The notes under the pieces are model-generated. The model saw nothing but the letters and a program-made list of their open reading frames with translations, was not told where the DNA came from and did not search any database. Shown one piece after another: positions 7,732 through 15,525 of a stretch of DNA of 64,000 nt (its first letter is position 1; each line of letters opens with the position of its first letter). Source of the stretch: an uncultured Eisenbergiella sp. (GTDB lineage: Bacteria; Bacillota; Clostridia; Lachnospirales; Lachnospiraceae). Position numbers and translations under genes: made by a program. The stretch spans positions 92,599 to 156,598 of the forward strand of contig CAJUEL010000002.1 in assembly GCA_910585455.1 (NCBI GenBank), in the 5' to 3' direction.

Positions 7732-8007
7732 ATGAAAATCACTGATGTGCGGGTTCGCAAAATGACGAAGGAAGGCAAGATGAGGGCGATCGTGTCCATC
7801 ACGATCGACGACGAATTTGCCGTACATGATATCAAGGTGATTGAAGGAGAGAAGGGACTTTTCATTGCGATGCCGAGCAAGAAGTCCGTTGACGGGGAAT
7901 ACCGGGATATTGCCCATCCCATCAGCCAGACGGCGCGGGAGAACATCCAGCAGACCATTTTACAGGCGTATGCCGATGCGCAGGAAATGCCGGCAGAGCC
8001 TTCATGA
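7732..8007 (+). CDS. spoVG: SpoVG family regulatory protein
   Basis: Small protein of 91 residues with the conserved SpoVG start MKITDVRVRKM, the core ITIDDEFAVHDIKVIEG and GLFIAMPSKK, and the tail HPISQTARENIQQTILQAYA. SpoVG proteins bind DNA and RNA and affect septation, sporulation and virulence genes in Firmicutes. AAGGAGGAAG provides a strong ribosome site. Its position directly after glgD suggests co-expression with glycogen synthesis; the functional meaning is inference. Palindrome B begins 17 bp after its stop. Confidence 0.95.
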   Translation: MKITDVRVRKMTKEGKMRAIVSITIDDEFAVHDIKVIEGEKGLFIAMPSKKSVDGEYRDIAHPISQTARENIQQTILQAYADAQEMPAEPS

Positions 8008-8023
8008 AAATGTGACACGATCC

Positions 8024-8350
8024 AACAGCTCCAGGCTCCTTTTCGTGGGGAGAAAGACGGACCGGGAGGGGCGGGCAGATGGGCGGCAGACGGGCACAGA
8101 CTGTTTCAGACCGCGATATCCGGAGCGGGAAATTCCACAAAATGACAGGCTATTCCTAAACGGGACAGGGCGCAAAAGAACTCACTACGTTCAGACAGTT
8201 TTGCGCCCTGTCCCAGGAATATCCCGCCATTTTGGGAATTTCTCCGTTCCGGATAAAGCGGTCTGAAACAGTCTGTGCCCGTCTGCCGCCCATCTGCCCG
8301 CCCCTCCCGGTCCGTCTTTCTCCCCGCGAAAAGGAGCCTGGGGGCTGTTT
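8024..8350. repeat. Giant palindrome B (family 1)
   Basis: A 327 bp imperfect inverted repeat whose ends pair as CCAGGCTCCTTTTCG with CGAAAAGGAGCCTGG. The inner arms share with palindrome A the blocks GGAGCGGGAAATTCC, CAAAATGA, GGCTATTCCT and AACGGGACAGGG, and the centre AACTCACTACGTTCAGACAG differs from A at one base. The outer arms differ from A in sequence but stay self-complementary, so symmetry is kept while sequence drifts. It lies between spoVG and the VTC-domain gene and would form a huge hairpin in any read-through transcript. Confidence 0.85.
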
Positions 8351-8434
8351 TGAATGCAAGAAATGCTTGCCTGCCGCCGTCAGGTATGATAACATGAAAA
8401 CCGTAACGGATTGGCAGCGACGAGGAGAATGCGC

Positions 8435-9136
8435 ATGAAGGAAGAGGGCGGCATCTGGCGCCATGAACTGAAATTTGTATGTACAATGCCACAGCTTAAG
8501 ATTGTGGAAAGCAGAATAAAACCCCTTTTAAAGCCAGATCCGCACACCGGTCCGAATGGTATGTATAGCATTCGAAGCGTATATTTTGATGATGAATGGG
8601 ATACCTGCTATTATGAAAATGAGGACGGGACGGACCCAAGGGAAAAGTTTCGCATCCGTATTTATGACGGCAGCGACGGGCGGATTATGCTGGAGCTTAA
8701 ACAGAAGCGCAGAGGGATGACGAGGAAGCTGTCCTGTCCGCTCACCCAAAGGCAGTGCATCGCCGCGCTGCGCGGGGAGCTTCTGGAAGGACGGCAGGAC
8801 GCAGCGCCTGTTTTGCAGAAGTTCATTCTGGAACAGAAAAACCGGAAGCTTGTGGCGAAGAGCATTGTGGAATATGACCGTGTGCCATATATTTTTAAAT
8901 TGGGAAATGTGAGAGTGACGCTGGATGAAAATATCCGCTCCTCCCATCAGACGGAACGGTTTCTTGCGGGGGATTTCATCCGCAGGCCGGTTATGGCGCC
9001 CGGAGAGCATGTGCTGGAGGTAAAATACGACGATTTTCTGCCGGATTTCATACGACAGGTTTTGCAGCTGGACACACTGCGCCGGACCTCCTTTTCAAAG
9101 TATTATATGTGCAGATACTATTCTGCAATCGGCTGA
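8435..9136 (+). CDS. VTC-domain protein (polyphosphate polymerase fold)
   Basis: Carries the triphosphate-tunnel VTC domain known from the yeast polyphosphate polymerase Vtc4. Visible features are HELKFV at the start, YSIRSVYFDDEWDTCYYEN, the alternating basic strand REKFRIRIY and IMLELKQKRRG, VEYDRVPYI, RVTLDENI and LEVKYDDF at the end. Basic residues on alternating positions of these strands would line the tunnel. A polyphosphate role is family inference; bacterial members next to DUF4956 proteins are poorly studied. I chose ATG 8435, which has GAGGAG at good spacing, over earlier in-frame starts. The DUF4956 gene follows 27 bp later. Confidence 0.82.
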   Translation: MKEEGGIWRHELKFVCTMPQLKIVESRIKPLLKPDPHTGPNGMYSIRSVYFDDEWDTCYYENEDGTDPREKFRIRIYDGSDGRIMLELKQKRRGMTRKLSCPLTQRQCIAALRGELLEGRQDAAPVLQKFILEQKNRKLVAKSIVEYDRVPYIFKLGNVRVTLDENIRSSHQTERFLAGDFIRRPVMAPGEHVLEVKYDDFLPDFIRQVLQLDTLRRTSFSKYYMCRYYSAIG

Positions 9137-9163
9137 CTGGCGCAAAGAACGAAGGAGATACGT

Positions 9164-9838
9164 ATGGGATTTGGAGATATTTTTAAAAAATCATTTATCA
9201 ATGGGTTTCAGAATGCGGATATGGATTTATCCACGATTCTGATAAGCCTGGCGGTGGTGTGCCTGATTTCGCTGTACATTTTTTTCGCGTACCGGTTTTT
9301 GACCCGCCGTACCTTTTATAACAAGAGCTTTGGGATCGCGCTGGCGGCGCTGGCGATCATCACGGCGGCGATCATTCTGACCATCCAGTCCAGCATCGTC
9401 ATTTCCTTAGGCATGGTTGGCGCGCTTTCCATCGTGCGCTTTCGGACTGCGGTCAAGGAACCGATGGATCTGGTATTTTTATTCTGGGCGATCAGCGCAG
9501 GGATCATCTGCGGTGCAGGGCTGTATGCGCTGGCCATCATCGCTTCGCTGGTGATTACGGCGGCAGTTTTTGTGCTGGATCTGATTCCGGTATCCCGCGC
9601 GCCGATGCTTTTGATCGTCAACACCCAAAATGTGGACGGCGAAGAGGAGCTGCTTGCGGTGGTGGAAAAATACAGCAAATATGTGCGGGTAAAATCCAGA
9701 ATCCTGACGGCAGGGCAGCTGGACATGGTCATAGAGGTGAATGCAGGAAAGGAAAGCGCCCTGCTTAAGGAAGTGGGCGCACTGAAGGGAATGGAGAGCG
9801 TTTCGCTTCTGTCCCATGACGGAGAGACGACTTACTGA
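9164..9838 (+). CDS. DUF4956 membrane protein
   Basis: Protein of 224 residues with about four transmembrane helices in the first 145 positions and a soluble C-terminal domain (from LLIVNTQNVDGEEELL) that looks like a small alpha/beta, ferredoxin-like module. The strongly conserved block LGMVGALSIVRFRTAVKEP identifies DUF4956. These proteins are commonly encoded beside VTC-domain proteins, as here, so a joint membrane complex handling polyphosphate or a related polymer is plausible. No enzyme motif is visible. The ATG at 9164 follows GAAGGAG. pth follows after 11 bp. Confidence 0.85.
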   Translation: MGFGDIFKKSFINGFQNADMDLSTILISLAVVCLISLYIFFAYRFLTRRTFYNKSFGIALAALAIITAAIILTIQSSIVISLGMVGALSIVRFRTAVKEPMDLVFLFWAISAGIICGAGLYALAIIASLVITAAVFVLDLIPVSRAPMLLIVNTQNVDGEEELLAVVEKYSKYVRVKSRILTAGQLDMVIEVNAGKESALLKEVGALKGMESVSLLSHDGETTY

Positions 9839-9849
9839 GAGGTTTTGGC

Positions 9850-10425
9850 ATGTATGTAATTGCAGGCTTGGGAAATCCGAAAAAAGAATATGACAACACC
9901 AGACATAATATCGGGTTTGCCGTCATAGATATGTTTGCGAAAAGGCACGGCATCCGCGTGAATGAGTACAAGCATAAGGGGCTGATCGGCAAAGGCTTTG
10001 TGGGCAGTGAAAAGGTGATTCTGGTAAAGCCGCTGACCTACATGAATTTAAGCGGTGAATGCATCCGGGAGGTCCTGGATTACTATAAGGTGGATCCGAA
10101 GGAGAAGCTCATCGTTGTGCATGACGATATCAGCCTGGAGCCGGGCACAATCCGCATCCGCAAGAAAGGAAGCGCTGGCGGGCATAATGGGCTGAAAAAC
10201 ATCATCCTTCATCTGGGACACGATATTTTTCAAAGGGTCAAGATCGGCGTCGGAGGAAAGCCGGAGGGCTATGACCTGGCGGATTATGTGCTGGGACATT
10301 TTTCGGGACAGGAAAAAAAGCGGATGGAGCAGGTGGCAGAGCAGGTCTGCGACGCGGTGGAAGTGATGATGCGGGAAGGACCGGATATGGCGATGAACCG
10401 GTTTAACGGCGCCGGGAAGACGTAA
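9850..10425 (+). CDS. pth: Peptidyl-tRNA hydrolase
   Basis: Recycles peptidyl-tRNA released from stalled ribosomes by cleaving the ester bond. It starts MYVIAGLGNPKKEYDNTRHN, with Asn9 and the catalytic His19, and continues with LVKPLTYMNLSG, the active-site VVHDDISLEPG and GSAGGHNGLKNI. The length of 191 residues is typical. It lies between the DUF4956 gene and mfd; the pth-mfd order is common in Firmicutes. A small hairpin with a conserved loop lies ten bases after its stop (10435-10466). Confidence 0.96.
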   Translation: MYVIAGLGNPKKEYDNTRHNIGFAVIDMFAKRHGIRVNEYKHKGLIGKGFVGSEKVILVKPLTYMNLSGECIREVLDYYKVDPKEKLIVVHDDISLEPGTIRIRKKGSAGGHNGLKNIILHLGHDIFQRVKIGVGGKPEGYDLADYVLGHFSGQEKKRMEQVAEQVCDAVEVMMREGPDMAMNRFNGAGKT

Positions 10426-10434
10426 CGATTCGGG

Positions 10435-10466
10435 CGTATCAGTCAGGGCTTGTCTGAACTGATACG
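10435..10466 (+). repeat. Small hairpin H1 with conserved 14-nt loop
   Basis: CGTATCAGT pairs with ACTGATACG around the loop CAGGGCTTGTCTGA. Compared with H2 at 40081-40110 the stem carries a compensatory change while the loop is largely constant. Located just after pth. Confidence 0.6.
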
Positions 10467-10508
10467 GGAAGGCAACTGTTTTGTCAGCGGGGAAGGAAAA
10501 GGCGTAGC

Positions 10509-13500
10509 ATGAAGGTGTTAACGGCTCCCTTACAGGAGCTGGCGGAATTTGAGGAAGGAAAAAGGCTTCTGGAAAAGGAAGGGGCATCGGTAGGGTTTAC
10601 CGGTCTGTACGATTCCCAGAAGCTGCATATGGTTTACGGGCTGAGCGATGGTTTTGAACAGAAAATCATCGTTACTTTCAGTGATAAAAAAGCGCGGGAA
10701 ATCAGCGAGGAATACCGGTTTTATGATCGCAATGTCTGTCTGTATCCGGCACGGGATTTGATCTTTTATCAGGCTGACGTGGCTGGGGGGGAGCTTGCTA
10801 GGGAGCGGATGTGCGTACTGCGTGCGCTTCTGGAGAAAAGGCCGGTGACAGTGGTCACCACTCTGGCGGCGCTGATGACGCCTCAGGCGCCCTTATCCAG
10901 GATCGCCGCCAGGGTGATTTCATTTGATAAAAGCGCGGTGATTGACGAAGCGGAGCTTTCCCGCAGGCTCGTGGAGATGGGGTATGAAAAAAACTGGCAG
11001 GTGGAAGCGCCGGGGCAGTTTTCCATCCGGGGCGGCATCATCGATATTTTTGACATGACCGAAGAAAATCCTTACCGGATTGAGCTGTGGGGGGACAGCG
11101 TGGATTCCATCCGCAGCTTTGATGTGCTTTCCCAGCGATCCGTGGAAACGCTGGACCGGATATGTATTTATCCGGCGACGGAGCTTGCGCTGTCGGAAGG
11201 GCAAAAGCATGACGGGTTTGTGAAGATAGAGAAGGAGACGAAGCTGTTTGCCCAGAAGCTGCGGTCTGACGGGAAAACAGAGGAGGCGCACCGCATCGAG
11301 CAGCAGGTCCGGGAGCTTAAGGAGACCGCTCAGGAGTTTGCGGGGGTGGTGAATCTGGAAGGATTTATCCGGTATTTTTACCCGGAGACGGAATCATTTC
11401 TGCAGTTTTTTGATCCGGCATGCACCGTGGTTTTTCTGGATGAGCCCAAGCGCCTGTCCGAAAACGGGGATGCGTTGGAGGCGGAATTTCGGGAGAGCAT
11501 GGCGCACCGGCTGGAGAAGGGATATATTCTGCCCGGACAGGCAGAGCTTTTATATGCGCAAAAGGAAATAGCGGCTTATCTGACCCGTTATCCGACGGCG
11601 GGGCTTTTCGCGATCGATTCCAAAAACGCGCTGTTCCGGGCGGAGAGAAAATTTGAGATCACGGTCCGCAGCATGTCTTCCTATAATAATAGCTTTGAAG
11701 CGCTGATCAGGGATTTAAAGCGGTATAAAAAGACGGGCAGCAGGGTGCTTTTGCTGTGCGGCTCCCGCACCCGGGCGCAGCGTCTTGCCCAGGATCTGCG
11801 GGAGCAGGAGCTGTCCGCCTTTTACAGCGAGGATCCGGACCGGGAGGTGCAGCCCGGTGAGACAGAGCTTTTTTATGGGCATGTGACAAAAGGGTTTGAG
11901 TATCCGCTGTTAAAATTCGCCGTCATTTCCGAGGGCGATATTTTCGGCGCAGAAAAAAAGAAAAAGCGCAAAAAGAAGCAGTATGAGGGCACGAAGATCC
12001 GGGATTTTGCCGAGCTGAAAGTCGGAGATTACGTGGTGCATGAAAGCCATGGGCTGGGTATTTATCAGGGCATCGAAAAGGTGCAGGTGGAAGGCACGAC
12101 GAAGGACTATATCAAGATTTCCTACCGGGATGGCGGCAATCTGTATGTGCTGGCGACCGGGCTGGATGTGATACAGAAGTACGCCTCGGCGGATGTGGCA
12201 AAGAAGCCGAAGTTAAACCGTCTGGGCTCCCAGGAATGGAGCAGGACAAAATCGAAGGTGCGCGCCGCCGTCAACGAGGTGGCAAAGGATCTGGTGGAGC
12301 TTTATGCGCTGCGGCAGCAGAGCGAGGGCTATTGCTTTTCACCGGACACGGTCTGGCAGCGGGAGTTTGAGGAGATGTTCCCCTTCGAGGAGACGGAGGA
12401 TCAGCTGGCGGCGATTGCGGCGACCAAGCGGGATATGGAGAGCAAAAAGATCATGGACCGTCTGGTCTGCGGCGATGTGGGCTACGGCAAGACGGAAATC
12501 GCGATCCGGGCGGCTTTCAAGGCGGTGCAGGACAGCAAGCAGGTGGTCTTTTTGGTGCCGACCACGATTCTCGCCCAGCAGCATTATAATACCTTTTTGC
12601 AGCGCATGAAGGACTTTCCCGTGCGGATCGAGCTGATGTCCCGGTTCCGCACCCCCGCCCAGCAGAAAAAGACGATGGAGGATCTGCGGAAAGGACTGGT
12701 GGATATTGTCATCGGCACCCACCGGGTGCTTTCTTCGGACCTGCAGTATAAGGATCTGGGGCTTTTGATCATCGATGAGGAACAGCGCTTCGGCGTGACC
12801 CACAAGGAAAAGATCAAAAAAATGAAAGGGAATGTGGATGTGCTGACGCTGACGGCGACACCCATTCCGCGGACGCTGCACATGTCGCTGGTGGGAATCC
12901 GGGATATGAGCGTGCTGGAGGAGGCGCCCAACGATCGTCTTCCGATCCAGACCTATGTCATGGAGTACAATGAGGAGATGGTGCGGGAGGCGATCACCCG
13001 GGAGCTTTCGAGGGACGGACAGGTTTATTATGTGTATAACCGGGTGAACAATATCGCCGATGTGGCGGCGCAGGTGGGAAGGCTTGTGCCGGAGGCGACG
13101 GTCGCCTTCGCCCACGGGCAGATGAAGGAACGGGAGCTGGAACGGATTATGTACGAGTTCATCAACGGGGAAATCGACGTGCTGGTGGCGACCACGATCA
13201 TCGAGACCGGGTTGGATATTTCCAACGTCAACACGATTATCGTGCACGATTCCGACCGGATGGGGCTTTCCCAGCTGTATCAGCTGCGCGGGCGCGTAGG
13301 GCGCTCCAGCCGGACAGCCTACGCTTTTTTGATGTATAAACGGGATAAAATATTAAAAGAGGTGGCGGAAAAGCGTCTGGCGGCGATCCGGGAATTCACG
13401 GATCTTGGCAGCGGCTTTAAAATTGCCATGAAGGATCTGGAAATCCGCGGCGCGGGCAATTTGCTGGGAGAGCGGCAGCACGGGCACATGGAGGCGGTGG

Positions 13501-14039
13501 GCTACGATCTGTACTGTAAAATGCTCAACGATGCGGTCAAAGGCTTAAAGGGTATTGGGACCGTGCCGGATTTTGCCACGACCGTGGAGCTGGAGGTGGA
13601 TGCTTTCATTCCTCCCTCTTATATCGTCAACGAACAGCAAAAGCTGGATATCTACAAGCGGATCGCCGGTGTGGAGACGACGGCGGAAAGCGACGAAATG
13701 AAGGAAGAGCTTTTGGACCGTTTTGGCGCGGTGCCCAAATCCGTGGATAATCTGCTGCGCATCGCCCTGCTGCGGGTGCATGCGCACAGGCTCTATGTGA
13801 CCGAGGTGAAAGGAAGACTTGGCGAAATACGCTTCGTTTACCGGGCGGACGCCAGAGTGCGCGGGGAGAACATTCCGCAGCTGCTGCAGCTCTATGGGGA
13901 AAGCATGAAGTTTCTGCCCCAGGGCGATCCGGTCTTTACCTTCTATTATAAGAAGAGCAGTCTGGTGGAGAAAAAGGCGGAGGAGCTTTTGGCATATGTA
14001 GAGGCGGTGCTTGCGGATATGCAGAAATATCTGGGATAA
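10509..14039 (+). CDS. mfd: Transcription-repair coupling factor Mfd
   Basis: Removes RNA polymerase stalled at DNA damage and recruits UvrAB. The 1176 residues show the full architecture: a UvrB-like N-terminal module (QFSIRGGIIDIFDMTEENP), a CarD-like RNA-polymerase interaction domain near 500-560 (VGDYVVHESHGLGIYQGIEK), a superfamily 2 translocase with Walker A GDVGYGKTEIAIRAA near 655 and DEEQRFGVTHKEKIKK near 755, the TATPIPRTLHMSL and QLRGRVGRS motifs, and a C-terminal TRCF domain. A lysine-rich linker (EKKKKRKKKQ) precedes the CarD-like part. The gene is complete and starts at ATG 10509. Confidence 0.97.
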   Translation: MKVLTAPLQELAEFEEGKRLLEKEGASVGFTGLYDSQKLHMVYGLSDGFEQKIIVTFSDKKAREISEEYRFYDRNVCLYPARDLIFYQADVAGGELARERMCVLRALLEKRPVTVVTTLAALMTPQAPLSRIAARVISFDKSAVIDEAELSRRLVEMGYEKNWQVEAPGQFSIRGGIIDIFDMTEENPYRIELWGDSVDSIRSFDVLSQRSVETLDRICIYPATELALSEGQKHDGFVKIEKETKLFAQKLRSDGKTEEAHRIEQQVRELKETAQEFAGVVNLEGFIRYFYPETESFLQFFDPACTVVFLDEPKRLSENGDALEAEFRESMAHRLEKGYILPGQAELLYAQKEIAAYLTRYPTAGLFAIDSKNALFRAERKFEITVRSMSSYNNSFEALIRDLKRYKKTGSRVLLLCGSRTRAQRLAQDLREQELSAFYSEDPDREVQPGETELFYGHVTKGFEYPLLKFAVISEGDIFGAEKKKKRKKKQYEGTKIRDFAELKVGDYVVHESHGLGIYQGIEKVQVEGTTKDYIKISYRDGGNLYVLATGLDVIQKYASADVAKKPKLNRLGSQEWSRTKSKVRAAVNEVAKDLVELYALRQQSEGYCFSPDTVWQREFEEMFPFEETEDQLAAIAATKRDMESKKIMDRLVCGDVGYGKTEIAIRAAFKAVQDSKQVVFLVPTTILAQQHYNTFLQRMKDFPVRIELMSRFRTPAQQKKTMEDLRKGLVDIVIGTHRVLSSDLQYKDLGLLIIDEEQRFGVTHKEKIKKMKGNVDVLTLTATPIPRTLHMSLVGIRDMSVLEEAPNDRLPIQTYVMEYNEEMVREAITRELSRDGQVYYVYNRVNNIADVAAQVGRLVPEATVAFAHGQMKERELERIMYEFINGEIDVLVATTIIETGLDISNVNTIIVHDSDRMGLSQLYQLRGRVGRSSRTAYAFLMYKRDKILKEVAEKRLAAIREFTDLGSGFKIAMKDLEIRGAGNLLGERQHGHMEAVGYDLYCKMLNDAVKGLKGIGTVPDFATTVELEVDAFIPPSYIVNEQQKLDIYKRIAGVETTAESDEMKEELLDRFGAVPKSVDNLLRIALLRVHAHRLYVTEVKGRLGEIRFVYRADARVRGENIPQLLQLYGESMKFLPQGDPVFTFYYKKSSLVEKKAEELLAYVEAVLADMQKYLG

Positions 14040-14071
14040 CAGGCCGGTCCGGGCGGCGCATTTACAAAAAG

Positions 14072-14098
14072 CGGGCAGGGGGTTACGTGCCCTGCCCC
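14072..14098. repeat. Hairpin between mfd and the GT-C gene
   Basis: GGGCAGGG pairs with CCCTGCCC around a nine-base loop, 33 bp after the mfd stop. There is no T run, so it is not a standard intrinsic terminator. Confidence 0.4.
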
Positions 14099-14119
14099 TA
14101 AGACAGGGAATAAGGGTGT

Positions 14120-15496
14120 ATGGAACAGGAGAAAATGGACAGGCAAAAAACAGCGGCAATACTGGCAGCGGGCTTTGTGCTCCGCCTTATTTACGTGCTG
14201 TTTTCCACCATCTACGACAGGCAGTATGACATCGGCATGATCGATCTGGATGCCGGTCATACGGTGTCGGGCGGGCATCTCGCCTATATTCAGTATCTTT
14301 ATGAAAACTGGCATCTGCCGGACTTTAATCCGACGGAGGTATACCAGTTTCATCATCCGCCGCTGCATCATTACTGCTGTGCGGCATGGATGAAATTCTG
14401 TTCCCTTTTCATTCACAGCACCGATGTGCTGGAGGAATCCATTCAGGTGGTTCCCTTCGTGTGCTCCCTGCTCATTTTGCTGGTGCTGTTAAAAATTTTG
14501 CGGCAGTTTTCCCTGCGGGAAACAACGGTGCAGCTTCTGATGGCGATATTTGCCTTTCATCCGGCTCTGGTGCTTTTGTCGGGCAGCGTGAACAATGACT
14601 GCATGAGCTTGCTGTTCACTTTGCTGTGCGTATATACAACGATTCGGTGGAGCCGGGCGCAGACCTGCCCCAATATCCTCGCGGTGGGGCTTTCGATCGC
14701 ATTGGGAATGCTGACGAAGCAAAACGTGGCGGAAATGGCCTTTCCTGTCGCCGCGGTTTTCCTTTATGTGTTTGTGGCGCGCTGGCGGGAAAAGGGATTT
14801 CCCCGCAGGCTTTTTGGACAGTTTGCGGTTTTTGGGGCGGTATCGATTCCGCTGGGAATGAGCTTTTATGTGCGCAACCTGATTTTATATGATGTGCCAC
14901 TGGTCTGGGTATATACGCTGCCGGAGGATTCCTGGCAGTATACGGGAAATGTGCCGCTTTTAAACCGTTTTCTCTGGCCGGTTCCGGCGGAAATGCTGGA
15001 CAATCTGCGGCAGTTTAAAATCGGCTGCGGCTACAACGTCTGGATGCAGATCATCCGCACCTCGGTGCTGGGCGAATGGGATATGACCGGTGTCGGGCGG
15101 GGGATAAAGGCGCTGGCGGTACTTTTGATGGTGGCAGGCGCTGCGCTGGCATTTGCAGCGTTTCTCGCGTTCTGGGGCGTGCTTGTGTCTGGCAGAAGGA
15201 GAATGGCGCAATGCGCCGGGCAGGGGGGTGTGGTTGTGGATATGCCCTGCCGGCTGTTGTTTGTCATCGGATATCTGGTGAACCTGCTTTTTTACCTGGT
15301 GTTCGCTTACCGGTATCCCCAGCAATGTAGCATGCACTTTCGCTATATCGAAATTGAATTGCTGTTTCCGGCGGTAGCGCTGGGAATCTGGTGGCAGCTG
15401 ACTCCAAAAAGGTGGCTGAAAACGGGGCTGGTGGCGCTGGTAGCCATATTTTGCCTGTTGAGCACAGGGATGCTTGCCGTATGGTGCATGTTGTGA
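14120..15496 (+). CDS. GT-C type membrane glycosyltransferase
   Basis: A 458-residue polytopic membrane protein with roughly ten hydrophobic helices. After the first helix it carries a loop with YDIGMIDLDAGHTV, whose acidic residues sit where GT-C enzymes keep their catalytic Asp, then FHHPPLHHYCCAAWMK; an H-x-P-x-L/H-H signature is common in GT39/GT83-like transferases. Such enzymes move sugars from lipid-phosphate donors on the outer membrane face. Substrate unknown. It is followed closely by a YfhO-family gene, another predicted lipid-linked-sugar glycosyltransferase, suggesting one cell-surface glycosylation unit. ATG 14120 is preceded by AAGGGTG. Confidence 0.72.
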   Translation: MEQEKMDRQKTAAILAAGFVLRLIYVLFSTIYDRQYDIGMIDLDAGHTVSGGHLAYIQYLYENWHLPDFNPTEVYQFHHPPLHHYCCAAWMKFCSLFIHSTDVLEESIQVVPFVCSLLILLVLLKILRQFSLRETTVQLLMAIFAFHPALVLLSGSVNNDCMSLLFTLLCVYTTIRWSRAQTCPNILAVGLSIALGMLTKQNVAEMAFPVAAVFLYVFVARWREKGFPRRLFGQFAVFGAVSIPLGMSFYVRNLILYDVPLVWVYTLPEDSWQYTGNVPLLNRFLWPVPAEMLDNLRQFKIGCGYNVWMQIIRTSVLGEWDMTGVGRGIKALAVLLMVAGAALAFAAFLAFWGVLVSGRRRMAQCAGQGGVVVDMPCRLLFVIGYLVNLLFYLVFAYRYPQQCSMHFRYIEIELLFPAVALGIWWQLTPKRWLKTGLVALVAIFCLLSTGMLAVWCML

Positions 15497-15525
15497 AACG
15501 ATGTGGGAAATGAAGTGGAGGCTTT

